Shown here piece by piece: positions 54,663 to 64,000 of a stretch of DNA of 64,000 nucleotides. This DNA comes from Pseudomonas maioricensis. GTDB lineage: Bacteria; Pseudomonadota; Gammaproteobacteria; Pseudomonadales; Pseudomonadaceae. Location: positions 238,046-302,045 of the forward strand of contig NZ_LOHG01000001.1 of assembly GCF_022790535.1 (NCBI RefSeq), given 5' to 3'. The position numbers were made by a program, and so were the translations under genes. Under the pieces are notes generated by a model. That model made no database searches, was not told where the DNA came from, and saw only the letters and a program-made list of their open reading frames with translations. Numbering within the stretch: the stretch's first letter is position 1; the number at the start of each line of letters is the position of its first letter.

Positions 54663-54753
54663 CTGTAGGAGTGAGCTTGCTCGCGATTGCGTTGGGACAG
54701 TTGATTATTCATCGCCTGACAGCATCGAATCGCGAGCAAGCTCACTCCTACAG
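54663..54753. repeat. REP-like palindrome, GTAGGAGTGAGCTTGCTCGCG family
   Basis: Arms CTGTAGGAGTGAGCTTGCTC and complement. It lies between asmA and mutY and belongs with 59487. Confidence 0.85.
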
Positions 54754-54765
54754 GAGGTTTCGCTC

Positions 54766-56991
54766 TTAACGTTTGAAAAGGCCGCGCAGGGCGTCTTTAA
54801 GTTCAGGGCTGACTTTATCGCCGAGCTTCTCTTCGATCTTCTCGCCGAGCTTGTCGCCCGCCATTTTCGCGGCGACCTGGCCGAGGCCTTCCTTGTCCAG
54901 ACGGCAAGCCTTGGCGCCCAGCTCCAGTGGGCCGCGGCACTGTACAGGCCACTCGATACCGACATAGCGCGGGTTGACCTCGCAGGCCGGGTCGGGCATC
55001 TCGGTTTTGTCGCCTTCGATGATGACGCCGACGTGGTAGTTCATGCCCAGCACGCGCAGGTCCACATCACCATTACCGTTGACGGTCAGGCCGGGTATTT
55101 GCACCTTGAGGTCGGGGTTGCTGGCGACACCATTGCGGAAAGTCAGATTGCCGTTGAGTTGGCGGAAAGGTGTGTCTTTGCCGCGAGGTTCACCGCTGAG
55201 CGTCTTGCGGTTAAGAATCGAGATGCCCTGACAAAGCTGCTGTTCAAGGTTCGCATTGACCAGCACGCCATTGTTGAGCATGAAGCTGGCGGTGCCGTTC
55301 AGGCTGTCGATCAGCGCTTTTTCGCTGTTGCCCTTGCCGGTCAGATCGCTGTTGAGGGTCAGCAGGCCTTTTACGGGTGGAGTTTGATCCTGACTTTGCA
55401 GGAAGCGCTCGACCGGCACCTTGTTGATGCGCGTCTGGACGCTCATCAGAGGAACGTCCGGGCGCACATCAAGATTGCCTTTGACGTCGAAGTTGCCGTT
55501 GTAAAGATCACCACGCAGGCTGTCGACTTTGACCACGCCATTCAGGGCCTGGGTTTTCAGCACGGCGTTCTGGATCTGCAGTTTCTCGACGGTCAACGCG
55601 CCGAAGCTGACGTCTGCATCGACATCAAGTTTGCGCATGCGCTCCAGTGGCAGGAGTTTTTCGGTGCTCCAGGCGGCCTTGGTCGGTTGTTCCGGCAGAG
55701 GCGTGGTGCCTGCGCCTGCCACTGCGGCTGCTTCACTGTTTTGCACTTCAGATTTGCGTGCTGCACTCGCGCCTTTTTTCTCTTCGCTTTCGGCTGGGCG
55801 ATAGCGGTCGGCGTTGAAGGTGTCAGCCTTGAGTTGCAGGCGCAGCGCCTGCTTGGCGAAGTCTTCCACGGCAACGCGGCCGGTGAAGGTGCTGTCGTCG
55901 ACTTTCAGGTTGAGCTCATCAAAAGCAGCGCTGTTCGGCGTGGCGTTGATGCGCGTGATCATCTCGACTTTGCTCAGGCTGCCTTCGCCCATCGCCGGGA
56001 TTGGCTGGCCGATGCTATCGAGGAAGGTTCGCAGATCAAACTGGGCCACGGAGAGTGCGCCAGTGATCTGTGGCGTCTGATCCAGGTCCCGGGCGCGGAA
56101 GTCGCCGAGAGCACGTAACTGGTTCGCAGACAGCTTCATGTTGGTCCATTCGGCGACATTCGCGGCCAGATCGACCAGTAATTGCCCTTGAGCAGCGAAG
56201 GTCACGGTCTTGCCCTGGAGTGGCTCACCCGAAGCTTCACCGGACAAGCGCATGTCACCAAACTGGTAACGCTTGAGTGCGCGGTCCAGGCGCAGCTGGC
56301 CGACCAGTTCGGTCTTGGCACGCATGACTGGCTGGGTTGTGCCCAGAAATGCTGTCAGCTTGATCGGGATGTCAGCGCCTTCATGAACGGCGCCGGTGCT
56401 GAGCTGGATGCTCTCAGCCGTGAACGACTGGCCTTTGCGCGCATCGACGTAATCTACCCGCGCGTTGTTTACGGTCAGGCTATCGATATCAAGTTTGATC
56501 GGCTGGGAAGGCTTGTCTGGTTTGGGCGCTGGAGTCTGTTCGCCATCGGCGGGTGCGGGTGCGGGTGTGGCAGCCACGTCCGACGCAGCAGGCTTGCCAA
56601 TGTCTTCCCAGTTGCCATGACCGTTTTCATCGCGGCTCAGGCTGAGGTTGAGGCCTTCGACCCGGACGTCACTCATCTGTACTTCGCGACGCAGCAGCGG
56701 CAGTACGCGAACGGACAACCCCAGCATTTGCAGATCGGCAAAAGGCTTGGTCGGGTTGTTCAAGGTCGCAACGCTGGCTTCGTGAAGTTCGAGGCCGAGC
56801 CACGGGAAGAGGCTCCAGCCGATGTCCCCGTTAAGTGTCAGTTCAACGTGCGCCTTGTCGCGCGCCAGTTGGCGAATCTCGTCTTTATAGTCGTTGGGAT
56901 CAAACAGATGGGTCAGGGCGAAGCCGAGAGCCACGATGATCAGCAACAGCCCGAGAACAAAAAGTCCCAGGATTTTGCCGAACGCTTTCAT
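54766..56991 (-). CDS. AsmA-family protein
   Basis: 741 residues. One N-terminal helix (LGLFVLGLLLIIVALGFAL) anchors a long periplasmic beta-rich domain with the AsmA pattern. It has an FDPNDYKDEIRQLARDKAHV segment after the anchor and the C-terminal GLTVNGNGDVDLRVLGMNYH. An Ala/Pro-rich linker (APAPADGEQTPAPKPD) at about 145-165 is a local insertion. AsmA-like proteins are linked to outer-membrane lipid transport and assembly. The gene is upstream of mutY with a REP palindrome between them. Confidence 0.9.
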   Translation of the reverse strand: MKAFGKILGLFVLGLLLIIVALGFALTHLFDPNDYKDEIRQLARDKAHVELTLNGDIGWSLFPWLGLELHEASVATLNNPTKPFADLQMLGLSVRVLPLLRREVQMSDVRVEGLNLSLSRDENGHGNWEDIGKPAASDVAATPAPAPADGEQTPAPKPDKPSQPIKLDIDSLTVNNARVDYVDARKGQSFTAESIQLSTGAVHEGADIPIKLTAFLGTTQPVMRAKTELVGQLRLDRALKRYQFGDMRLSGEASGEPLQGKTVTFAAQGQLLVDLAANVAEWTNMKLSANQLRALGDFRARDLDQTPQITGALSVAQFDLRTFLDSIGQPIPAMGEGSLSKVEMITRINATPNSAAFDELNLKVDDSTFTGRVAVEDFAKQALRLQLKADTFNADRYRPAESEEKKGASAARKSEVQNSEAAAVAGAGTTPLPEQPTKAAWSTEKLLPLERMRKLDVDADVSFGALTVEKLQIQNAVLKTQALNGVVKVDSLRGDLYNGNFDVKGNLDVRPDVPLMSVQTRINKVPVERFLQSQDQTPPVKGLLTLNSDLTGKGNSEKALIDSLNGTASFMLNNGVLVNANLEQQLCQGISILNRKTLSGEPRGKDTPFRQLNGNLTFRNGVASNPDLKVQIPGLTVNGNGDVDLRVLGMNYHVGVIIEGDKTEMPDPACEVNPRYVGIEWPVQCRGPLELGAKACRLDKEGLGQVAAKMAGDKLGEKIEEKLGDKVSPELKDALRGLFKR

Positions 56992-57070
56992 GGGCGAGTC
57001 CTTGTAGTCGAACGTTCAAAATTTGCCCGCGAGTATAACCTCCTCACGCAGGTGCAGGGTTTTGGATGCC

Positions 57071-57499
57071 TCAAGCCTGGCCTCGTTCAGCATTTTGGGC
57101 TTGAAAGAGTACTAGTGGCACCTGAAGACTGGCCGCCAGAGCCTGGACTTCGGGAGGTTCGGCGGTTGCCAGCAAGCGTAGCTCGCAACCCGCCTGACGG
57201 GCTGATTTCTGCACTTCGCTGATCAGTTGCCCGGCGAAGCCTCTGCGACGAGTCGGGTTGCGTACGCACAAGTGCGATAGCTCCCAGACCTTCTCGAGGC
57301 GTTGCACAAGAGCACAACCTAACAGTCGATCGTTTAGCCGGGCGGTAACGAAGGTGCCCTGTTCAAGGCCATTTTCGATCAGTTGCACCGCATCAGTAAA
57401 AGGCGGGAATAGCCAGGCGGGTGCATCACGGTAGATCTTCTGTAAATCCACCTGGTCCTGATAAGTAGCCGACTGAAGAAACTCAACGACGATAGGCAT
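57071..57499 (-). CDS. panM: PanM/PanZ-family GNAT, PanD maturation factor
   Basis: 142 residues from the ATG at 57499 (AGGAC upstream). The chain matches the PanZ/PanM GNAT type: DQVDLQKIYRDAPAWLF near the start, RLNDRLLGCALVQRL mid-protein, and the acetyl-CoA loop RNPTRRRGFAGQLISEVQ. PanM binds acetyl-CoA and triggers self-cleavage of the aspartate decarboxylase PanD, controlling pantothenate synthesis. The assignment is by motif; a general GNAT is the alternative. Confidence 0.75.
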   Translation of the reverse strand: MPIVVEFLQSATYQDQVDLQKIYRDAPAWLFPPFTDAVQLIENGLEQGTFVTARLNDRLLGCALVQRLEKVWELSHLCVRNPTRRRGFAGQLISEVQKSARQAGCELRLLATAEPPEVQALAASLQVPLVLFQAQNAERGQA

Positions 57500-57755
57500 G
57501 AAATGTCCTCTGGCGACGGGCGGCATGGACAATTGTGCCCTAAACACGCGAGTCGTAGCGCTGACGTCAAAAAAAGTGATGTCAAAACGCCTTTTTTTAA
57601 TTGACAGATGATAATCTCCCGCCGTTCGCTAATCCGGTGCGTCGATTTGTCACGTATTCGGGAACTCTGCCGATAAAACGGTCGTTGCCTACGCGCACGG
57701 AGGCTGTGGGTGGAACGTAGACACCTTGTGAGCTTCTTTTTCTGGGGATAAAACA

Positions 57756-59417
57756 ATGAGTACAAGCACTGCGTTGGGCGGTTCACCCGCACAGCCTGCG
57801 TTCTTGTCCAAAGAACGCATCATCGCCAAGCCAGGTTTCAACCGCTGGCTGGTACCACCGGCAGCATTGGCTATTCACCTGTGCATCGGCATGGCGTATG
57901 GCTTCTCCGTGTTCTGGCTGCCGTTGTCCAAGGCAGTTGGCATCAAGGCTCCAGTAGCCTGTGCACCTGACATGAGCTTCTTCGCACAGATTTTCTCGTC
58001 TGCCTGCGACTGGCCCATCTCCATGCTGGGCTGGATCTACACCCTGTTCTTCATCTTCCTGGGTTGCTCGGCTGCCATCTGGGGTGGCTGGCTGGAGCAC
58101 GCAGGCCCGCGCAAGGCTGGTGTGGTATCGGCTCTGTGCTGGTGCGGCGGTCTGCTGATATCTGCGTTGGGGATTTATACCCACCAGATATGGCTGATGT
58201 GGGTCGGCTCCGGTGTGATCGGCGGTATCGGTCTCGGGCTGGGCTATATCTCGCCGGTTTCGACCCTGATCAAGTGGTTCCCGGACAAGCGCGGCATGGC
58301 TACCGGCATGGCGATCATGGGCTTCGGTGGCGGCGCGATGGTTGGTGCTCCGCTGGCTGCAGCGCTGATGAACCATTTCGCTTCGCCTGAAGGCGTGGGC
58401 GTCTGGCAGAGCTTCGTGGTAATGGCGGTGATCTACTTCATCTTCATGATCGGCGGCGCACTGTCTTACCGCGTTCCGCCAACTGGCTGGAAACCGGAAG
58501 GCTGGACTGCTCCGGTCAAGAAAGCCAACAACGCGATGATCACCAACCGTCACGTACACGTGAACGTGGCCTGGAAAACACCGCAATTCCGCCTGGTATG
58601 GCTGGTGCTGTGCCTGAACGTATCGGCAGGTATCGGTATTCTGGGCATGGCTTCGCCGCTGCTGCAGGAAGTGTTCGCCGGTAAGCTGTTGGGCCTCGAC
58701 CTGGCGTTCAACCAGCTTGACGCTGTTCAGTTGGGCCAGATCGCCGCCATCGCTGCGGGCTTCACCGGTCTGTTGAGTCTGTTCAACATCGGTGGTCGCT
58801 TCTTCTGGGCTTCGTTCTCGGATTACCTGGGTCGCAAAAACACCTACTTCGTGTTCTTCGCCTTGGGCTTCCTGCTCTACGCGCTGGTACCAAGTCTGAG
58901 CCACATGGGCAGCGTCGCGCTGTTCGTAGCGGCCTTCTGCGTAATCCTGTCGATGTACGGCGGTGGTTTCGCAACAGTTCCGGCTTACCTGGCTGACCTG
59001 TTCGGCACCCAAATGGTTGGCGCGATCCACGGTCGTCTGCTGACTGCCTGGGCTGCTGCGGGCATCCTCGGTCCGGTACTGGTCAACTACTTGCGTGAAT
59101 ATCAGCTGAGCCACGGCGTTGCCCGTGCCGACGCTTACGATATGACCCTGTACATCCTGGCTGGCCTGCTGGTGCTGGGCTTCATCTGCAACCTGCTGGT
59201 TCGTCCGGTGGCCGACAAGTACTTCATGACTGATGAAGAACTGGCCGTGGAGCAATCCTACGGTATGGACAAAGGCGCGGATCACACCACTGTTCTTGAG
59301 TGGAAAGCAGATCCGGGCAGCAAGCCACTGGCTATCGCAGCCTGGCTGGCAGTAGGCATCCCACTGGCGTGGGGCGTCTGGATCACTCTGCAGAAGACTG
59401 CGGTGTTGTTCCACTAA
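57756..59417 (+). CDS. OFA-family MFS transporter (oxalate/formate antiporter-like)
   Basis: 553 residues with twelve helices. OFA signatures are visible: AIHLCIGMAYGFSVFWLPLS in helix 1, GGIGLGLGYISPVSTLIKWF with FPDKRGMATGMAIMGFGGG in helices 4-5, and GRFFWASFSDYLGRKNTYFVF. There is an extra loop (KAPVACAPDMSFFAQIFSSA) between helices 1 and 2 and a long C-terminal tail. It transports an organic acid across the inner membrane; the substrate is unknown. The 256 bp upstream holds its promoter, including an AT-rich TTGACA-containing stretch near 57601. Confidence 0.88.
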   Translation: MSTSTALGGSPAQPAFLSKERIIAKPGFNRWLVPPAALAIHLCIGMAYGFSVFWLPLSKAVGIKAPVACAPDMSFFAQIFSSACDWPISMLGWIYTLFFIFLGCSAAIWGGWLEHAGPRKAGVVSALCWCGGLLISALGIYTHQIWLMWVGSGVIGGIGLGLGYISPVSTLIKWFPDKRGMATGMAIMGFGGGAMVGAPLAAALMNHFASPEGVGVWQSFVVMAVIYFIFMIGGALSYRVPPTGWKPEGWTAPVKKANNAMITNRHVHVNVAWKTPQFRLVWLVLCLNVSAGIGILGMASPLLQEVFAGKLLGLDLAFNQLDAVQLGQIAAIAAGFTGLLSLFNIGGRFFWASFSDYLGRKNTYFVFFALGFLLYALVPSLSHMGSVALFVAAFCVILSMYGGGFATVPAYLADLFGTQMVGAIHGRLLTAWAAAGILGPVLVNYLREYQLSHGVARADAYDMTLYILAGLLVLGFICNLLVRPVADKYFMTDEELAVEQSYGMDKGADHTTVLEWKADPGSKPLAIAAWLAVGIPLAWGVWITLQKTAVLFH

Positions 59418-59486
59418 GTAGCTGTAAACCGTCAGGAGCTAACTTGTTAGCGAGGCGGTGGGCTGCGTAATCAGCCTGTCGCCTCT

Positions 59487-59578
59487 CTGTAGGAGTGAGC
59501 TTGCTCGCGATAGCGTCATTCCAGGCGCCATCTGTTTCGCCTCAAAGGGCGCTATCGCGAGCAAGCTCACTCCTACAG
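59487..59578. repeat. REP-like palindrome, GTAGGAGTGAGCTTGCTCGCG family
   Basis: Arms CTGTAGGAGTGAGCTTGCTC and complement, extending to CGCTATCGCGAGC. It lies between the transporter gene and hisB. Confidence 0.85.
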
Positions 59579-59722
59579 TTCCTTGAATTATTTGCACCAA
59601 AACGCAGCATCCCTCCGTAATTCGTCGTCTTCTCCCTTTCCCTTCTTCTGTTTGCTTCATGCCAGCCGGTTCTGGGCCTATAATGCTCGCCTTTTTCGCC
59701 CAATGATTTTGCGGAGCTGGTG

Positions 59723-60316
59723 ATGGCCGAACGTAAGGCGTACGTCGAGCGTAATACTCTGGAAACCCAGATCAACGCTTCGATCAACCTGGATGGCACC
59801 GGAAAGGCCCGATTCGATATCGGCGTGCCTTTTCTTGAGCACATGCTCGACCAGATTGCCCGTCACGGGCTGATCGATCTGGATATCAACTGTAAAGGCG
59901 ACCTTGAGATCGACGATCACCATACGGTGGAAGATGTCGGTATCACTTTAGGTCAAGCCTTCAACAAGGCTATTGGCGACAAGAAAGGCATCCGTCGCTA
60001 CGGTCATGCCTACGTGCCGCTGGATGAAGCGCTGTCACGCGTGGTTATCGACTTCTCGGGTCGTCCGGGCCTGCAAATGCATGTGCCGTACACCCGCGCT
60101 GTTGTTGGCGGTTTTGACGTGGACTTGTTCCAGGAGTTTTTCCAGGGCTTCGTCAACCACGCCAATGTGACCCTGCACATCGACAACCTGCGTGGCACCA
60201 ACACTCACCACCAGATCGAAACCGTCTTCAAGGCATTCGGTCGCGCACTGCGCATGGCGGTTGAGCTGGACGAGCGTATGGCCGGGCAAATGCCTTCGAC
60301 CAAGGGTGTGCTCTGA
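59723..60316 (+). CDS. hisB: Imidazoleglycerol-phosphate dehydratase
   Basis: 197 residues, the monofunctional enzyme of histidine synthesis (no phosphatase domain). Metal-binding signatures are [33 protein letters not shown] and [20 protein letters not shown]. The ATG at 59723 has GGAG 6 nt upstream. It overlaps hisH by one base (TGATG), so the two are coupled. Confidence 0.97.
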   Translation: MAERKAYVERNTLETQINASINLDGTGKARFDIGVPFLEHMLDQIARHGLIDLDINCKGDLEIDDHHTVEDVGITLGQAFNKAIGDKKGIRRYGHAYVPLDEALSRVVIDFSGRPGLQMHVPYTRAVVGGFDVDLFQEFFQGFVNHANVTLHIDNLRGTNTHHQIETVFKAFGRALRMAVELDERMAGQMPSTKGVL

Positions 60317-60954
60317 TGCAGACAGTCGCGGTCATCGATTACGGCATGGGCAACCTGCACTCGGTTGCCAAGGCGCTTGAGCACGTTGGCGCTGGCCGGG
60401 TGCACATCACCAGCGACGCCAACGTGATTCGTGAAGCCGACCGCGTGGTGTTTCCCGGTGTAGGCGCGATTCGCGACTGCATGGCTGAGATCCGTCGCCT
60501 GGGTTTCGACTCGCTGGTGCGTGAAGTCAGCCAGGATCGCCCATTTCTCGGTATTTGCGTCGGCATGCAGGCGTTGCTCGACAGCAGTGAAGAGAATGGC
60601 GGCGTGGATTGCATCGGCATGTTCCCCGGCCAGGTGAAGTTCTTCGGCAAGGATCTGCATGAAGATGGCGCGCATTTGAAGGTGCCGCACATGGGCTGGA
60701 ACGAAGTTGCGCAAGCGGTGGATCACCCGCTGTGGCACAGCATTCCGGACATGGCGCGTTTCTATTTCGTGCACAGCTTCTACATTGACGCGGCTAATCA
60801 ACGTCAGGTTGTGGGGCGCGGTCACTACGGCGTCGACTTCGCCGCTGCGCTGGCTGACGGTTCGCGCTTTGCCGTGCAGTTTCACCCGGAGAAGAGCCAT
60901 ACCCATGGCCTGCAGTTGCTGCAGAACTTCGCCGCGTGGGACGGTCGTTGGTAA
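60316..60954 (+). CDS. hisH: Imidazole glycerol phosphate synthase, glutaminase subunit
   Basis: 212 residues of a class I amidotransferase. The nucleophile Cys lies in [17 protein letters not shown], and the His-Glu pair is in [18 protein letters not shown]. It releases ammonia from glutamine and passes it to HisF. Its partner hisF is downstream at 62196. Confidence 0.97.
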   Translation: MQTVAVIDYGMGNLHSVAKALEHVGAGRVHITSDANVIREADRVVFPGVGAIRDCMAEIRRLGFDSLVREVSQDRPFLGICVGMQALLDSSEENGGVDCIGMFPGQVKFFGKDLHEDGAHLKVPHMGWNEVAQAVDHPLWHSIPDMARFYFVHSFYIDAANQRQVVGRGHYGVDFAAALADGSRFAVQFHPEKSHTHGLQLLQNFAAWDGRW

Positions 60955-60959
60955 TCGTT

Positions 60960-61220
60960 ATGGCCAAAGGTAAAAACAAGCCGCCGATCCTGACGCTCAG
61001 CCCCGAGCACGAGCAGCAGGCTATCGACAAGCTCAAGCGTTTGTTCTCTCAACGCTTCGAACTGGACCTGGGTTCGTTCGAAGTCGCCGAGGTGCTTGAG
61101 TTCTTTACCAGCGAGATTGCCCCGCATTATTACAACCGAGCGATTTTCGATGTTCAGCAGCACCTCAAAGAGAGGTTCGAGAGCATCGAAAGCGATTTGT
61201 GGGCGCTCGAGAAGAATTGA
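60960..61220 (+). CDS. DUF2164 protein
   Basis: 86 residues starting MAKGKNKPPILTLSPEHEQQ. The family landmarks are QRFELDLGSFEVAEVLEFFT, then IAPHYYNRAIFDVQQHLKER and a C-terminal helix. The function is unknown; the gene is commonly found between hisH and hisA in pseudomonads. It starts 5 bp after the hisH stop. Confidence 0.88.
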   Translation: MAKGKNKPPILTLSPEHEQQAIDKLKRLFSQRFELDLGSFEVAEVLEFFTSEIAPHYYNRAIFDVQQHLKERFESIESDLWALEKN

Positions 61221-61226
61221 ATAGAA

Positions 61227-61307
61227 GCAGCTTCAAGCGACAAGCTTCAAGCCGCACGAATTGGTGGGTACGCACACTTGCAGCTTATGGCTTGCAGCTT
61301 GCGGCTC
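61227..61307. repeat. Imperfect AAGCTTCAAGC-type inverted repeat
   Basis: Arms GCAGCTTCAAGCGACAAGC and TGCAGCTTGCGGCT are related to the AGCTTGCAGCTT repeats scattered in pseudomonads. It lies between DUF2164 and hisA. Confidence 0.5.
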
Positions 61308-61326
61308 TTTTGACGAAGGAAAAAGC

Positions 61327-62064
61327 ATGCTGATCATCCCTGCTATCGATCTCAAAGACGGTGCCTGTGTGCGTCTGCGCCAGGGCCGGATGGAAGATTC
61401 CACCGTATTTTCCGATGACCCGGTTGCCATGGCTGCCAAGTGGGTCGAGGGCGGTTGCCGTCGTCTGCATCTGGTTGATCTGAACGGCGCGTTCGAAGGT
61501 CAGCCGGTCAACGGCGACGTGGTCACTGCCATTGCCAAGCGTTATCCGACCCTGCCGATTCAGATCGGTGGTGGTATTCGCTCGCTGGAGACCATCGAGC
61601 ACTACGTGAAAGCGGGCGTGAGCTACGTGATCATCGGCACCAAGGCCGTCAAAGAGCCCGAGTTTGTTGCTGAGGCGTGCCGTGCGTTCCCTGGCAAAGT
61701 GATCGTCGGCCTTGATGCCAAAGACGGTTTTGTGGCCACCGACGGTTGGGCCGAAGTCAGCACTGTGCAGGTCATTGATCTGGCCAAGCGCTTCGAAGCT
61801 GACGGTGTCTCTGCCATCGTTTATACCGACATCGCCAAAGACGGCATGATGCAGGGCTGCAATATTCCGTTCACGGCTGCGCTGGCTGCTGCTACGCGGA
61901 TCCCGGTCATTGCTTCCGGTGGTATCCATAACCTGGGCGATATCCGTGCGTTGCTGGATGCCAAGGCTCCAGGAATCATCGGCGCAATCACCGGCCGGGC
62001 GATTTACGAAGGCACGCTGGATGTGGCTGAAGCTCAGGCGCTGTGTGACAGCTACCAGCGCTAA
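61327..62064 (+). CDS. hisA: Phosphoribosylformimino-5-aminoimidazole carboxamide ribotide isomerase
   Basis: 245 residues of the TIM-barrel HisA/HisF family. The start [20 protein letters not shown] and the second half [20 protein letters not shown] are diagnostic. The catalytic Asp is in PAIDLKDG and the second acid in [12 protein letters not shown]. The ATG at 61327 has GAAGGAAAAA upstream. Confidence 0.97.
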   Translation: MLIIPAIDLKDGACVRLRQGRMEDSTVFSDDPVAMAAKWVEGGCRRLHLVDLNGAFEGQPVNGDVVTAIAKRYPTLPIQIGGGIRSLETIEHYVKAGVSYVIIGTKAVKEPEFVAEACRAFPGKVIVGLDAKDGFVATDGWAEVSTVQVIDLAKRFEADGVSAIVYTDIAKDGMMQGCNIPFTAALAAATRIPVIASGGIHNLGDIRALLDAKAPGIIGAITGRAIYEGTLDVAEAQALCDSYQR

Positions 62065-62072
62065 GCAGTTTC

Positions 62073-62160
62073 GGTAGGAGCGAACTTGTTCGCGAGAGGT
62101 CGGGGCATTCAGCATCTATGGAGCCTGTCTAAACGCCTCGCGAACAAGTTCGCTCCTACC
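62073..62160. repeat. REP-like palindrome, GGAGCGAACTTGTTCGCGAG family
   Basis: Perfect arms GGTAGGAGCGAACTTGTTCG and complement, within the histidine operon between hisA and hisF. Confidence 0.85.
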
Positions 62161-62195
62161 GGGATCCCGGCAGGATAGAAATCGGAGATAACCCA

Positions 62196-62966
62196 ATGGC
62201 CCTGGCCAAACGCATCATCCCTTGCCTGGACGTCGACAACGGTCGTGTGGTCAAGGGCGTCAAGTTCGAGAACATCCGTGACGCTGGCGATCCGGTTGAA
62301 ATTGCGCGTCTGTACGATGAGCAGGGCGCTGACGAAATCACCTTTCTGGACATTACCGCCAGTGTTGATGGCCGCGATACCACGCTGCATACCGTCGAGC
62401 GCATGGCCAGCCAGGTGTTTATCCCGCTGACCGTGGGCGGTGGCGTGCGTACCGTGCAGGACATCCGCAACCTGCTTAACGCGGGTGCCGACAAGGTATC
62501 GATCAACACGGCTGCGGTGTTCAACCCTGAGTTTGTTGCCGAAGCTGCTCAGCATTTTGGTTCGCAGTGCATCGTGGTCGCCATCGACGCCAAGAAGGTC
62601 TCGCTACCGGGTGAAACCCCGCGTTGGGAAATCTTCACCCATGGTGGTCGCAAGCCAACGGGGCTGGATGCTGTGTTGTGGGCGAAGAAGATGGAAGACC
62701 TTGGTGCCGGTGAGATCCTGCTGACCAGCATGGATCAGGACGGTATGAAGAACGGCTTCGATCTGGGTGTGACCCGTGCAATCAGTGACGCGCTGGGGAT
62801 TCCGGTGATTGCATCAGGCGGCGTCGGCAACCTTCAGCATCTGGCTGACGGCGTAATCGAAGGTCACGCCAGCGCGGTATTGGCGGCGAGTATTTTCCAC
62901 TTCGGCGAATACACCGTACCGGAGGCGAAGGCCTACATGGCTGCGCGCGGGATTGTGGTTCGTTAA
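62196..62966 (+). CDS. hisF: Imidazole glycerol phosphate synthase, cyclase subunit
   Basis: 256 residues of the TIM barrel family. The family landmarks are [53 protein letters not shown] and [16 protein letters not shown]. With HisH it makes IGP and AICAR in histidine and purine metabolism. Confidence 0.97.
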   Translation: MALAKRIIPCLDVDNGRVVKGVKFENIRDAGDPVEIARLYDEQGADEITFLDITASVDGRDTTLHTVERMASQVFIPLTVGGGVRTVQDIRNLLNAGADKVSINTAAVFNPEFVAEAAQHFGSQCIVVAIDAKKVSLPGETPRWEIFTHGGRKPTGLDAVLWAKKMEDLGAGEILLTSMDQDGMKNGFDLGVTRAISDALGIPVIASGGVGNLQHLADGVIEGHASAVLAASIFHFGEYTVPEAKAYMAARGIVVR

Positions 62967-62984
62967 GATTCGCGTCCTTACTCT

Positions 62985-63070
62985 GTAGGAGCTGTCGAGC
63001 CCCGCGAGGCTGCGATGGCGGTGTACCTGATGTAGCGCTATCGCAGCCTCGCGGGCTCGACAGCTCCTAC
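62985..63070. repeat. REP-like palindrome, GTAGGAGCTGTCGAGCCC family
   Basis: Arms GTAGGAGCTGTCGAGCCCGC-like and complement. A further partial copy (TGTAGGAG) starts at the window end (63992). Confidence 0.8.
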
Positions 63071-63183
63071 GGTTCAAGTTTCTTCAAGCTTTAATTGGCG
63101 GGCTGTTGGCAATGCGCCATGTCTGCTGGACAAGCGCTTTTGAGCGCTGCACTCTGTCTGCCGTCAGCGTATGGAGAGCGCCA

Positions 63184-63960
63184 ATGTTCAAATCTCGTTT
63201 TATTGCCATTACGGCCTTTAGCGCTTTGCTCATTAGTGCCACCGAGGCTGCAATGGCCGACGATGCCATCGAGGCGCCGGGACGCAACTCCATTGTGCTG
63301 ATGACCGAAAATCTGCCGCCCTACAACATGGCAATCGACGGCAAGAATTTCGCTCAGGAAAGTAACATTGAAGGCATCGCCGCCGAAGTGGTGCGTGAGA
63401 CCTTCAAGCGCGCCGGGATTGGTTACAGCATGACATTGCGCTTTCCCTGGGAGCGGATCTACAAGCTTGCTCTGGAAAAGCCTGGCTACGCAGTGTTTTC
63501 CACCGCGCGTTTGCCCGAGCGGGAAAACCTCTTCAAATGGGTTGGGCCAGTAGGTTCCTATGACTGGATCATGCTGGCCAAGGCCGACAGTCCAATCAAG
63601 CTGACCAGCCTGGAGCAGGCCAAGGCTTACCGTATCGGTGCCTACAAAGGTGACGCCATCGGTGAACGGTTGCTGGCCCAAGGGCTGAACCCGATCCTGC
63701 TACTGCGCGATCAGGACAACGCAAAAAAACTGGTCAACGGGCAGATCGACCTGTGGGCGGCGGGCGATCCCACCGGACCTTATCTGGCCAGAATTGAAGG
63801 CGTGACCGGTCTCAAAACCGTGTTGCGTTTCCATCACGCTGATCTGTATCTGGCTTTGAACAAGGCCACACCGGATGAGGTGGTGAACAAGCTGCAGACG
63901 TCGCTCGACCAACTACGTGCGGAAGGCGCTGTGGATAAGATCCTGTCCCGGTACCGGTAA
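63184..63960 (+). CDS. Periplasmic solute-binding protein, family 3 (amino-acid type)
   Basis: 258 residues. The signal peptide ends near TEAAMADDAIE. The SBP_bac_3 fold shows IVLMTENLPPYNMAIDGKNF, GIAAEVVRETFKRAGIGYS and AYRIGAYKGDAIGERLLAQG. No permease gene lies beside it, so it may serve a distant ABC transporter or act as a sensor. The ATG at 63184 has GGAG upstream; an earlier ATG at 63106 lacks a signal peptide. Confidence 0.85.
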   Translation: MFKSRFIAITAFSALLISATEAAMADDAIEAPGRNSIVLMTENLPPYNMAIDGKNFAQESNIEGIAAEVVRETFKRAGIGYSMTLRFPWERIYKLALEKPGYAVFSTARLPERENLFKWVGPVGSYDWIMLAKADSPIKLTSLEQAKAYRIGAYKGDAIGERLLAQGLNPILLLRDQDNAKKLVNGQIDLWAAGDPTGPYLARIEGVTGLKTVLRFHHADLYLALNKATPDEVVNKLQTSLDQLRAEGAVDKILSRYR

Positions 63961-64000
63961 TACCGCATTTTGAATGCGGGAGCGCGGTCAATTGTAGGAG

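Noticed and set aside
57783..59414. 543-codon minus-strand open frame opposite the OFA transporter
   Set aside because: His/Gln/Arg-rich translation typical of the reverse of a membrane-protein gene; no start site or family.

Overview
The window looks like chromosome of a fluorescens-group Pseudomonas. The evidence is gene content and order (metK/tkt/epd/pgk/fba; cdhR and cdhC-cdhA-cdhB carnitine genes; hisB-hisH-hisA-hisF; mutY-yggX-tRNA-Phe; asmA; ligB; panM) and the many intergenic REP-like palindromes typical of that group. Core genes are GC-rich. Two regions differ: they are more AT-rich in places, lack the palindromes and carry accessory genes.

Region 1 (1-12.57 kb) is a genomic island. 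It opens with an arsenic resistance cluster. On the minus strand are arsR, arsB, a thioredoxin-type arsC, arsH, a glutaredoxin-type arsC and the flavin monooxygenase arsO. They are flanked by two plus-strand acetyltransferases, ArsN2-like (divergent from arsR) and ArsN1-like (convergent with arsO). Next come a SIRT5-type sirtuin with a small partner gene, a single-chain GmrSD-like (DUF262-DUF1524) protein, a decayed gene of 17-residue repeats, and an overlapping two-gene unit encoding an NA37/YejK-like protein and a membrane protein. The island ends inside a Na+/H+ antiporter gene whose last quarter is missing.

Region 2 (12.6-38.5 kb) is core chromosome. It holds a two-component system convergent with a CirA-like siderophore receptor, small transport genes, a lipoprotein cytochrome c, LigB and LysE. 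An ArsR-methyltransferase regulator lies directly upstream of metK, with a perfect 12-bp-arm palindrome in front. Then follow central carbon genes (tkt, epd, pgk, three small lipoproteins including an MliC-like inhibitor, fba), the carnitine catabolic genes with their GlxA-type regulator, and an amidase.

Region 3 (38.5-45 kb) carries a minor-pilin operon (pilE, fimT, pilV, pilW and a greatly enlarged PilX-like protein, with no PilY1), a DUF1828/DUF1829 protein and a lipoprotein.

Region 4 (45.3-53.1 kb) is a mosaic integrated at tRNA-Phe. It is marked by three same-orientation copies of a terminator plus tRNA 3'-end sequence, an integrase fragment and phage tail remnants. The cargo is unfamiliar: a DUF6680-like membrane protein, a small protein with an amphipathic end, a coupled soluble/membrane pair, a zinc-ribbon HEPN-like protein and a three-helix membrane protein. 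These are the best candidates for undescribed, possibly anti-phage, systems.

Region 5 (53.1-64 kb) is core again: tRNA-Phe, yggX, mutY, asmA, panM, an OFA-family transporter, the histidine genes and a periplasmic solute-binding protein.
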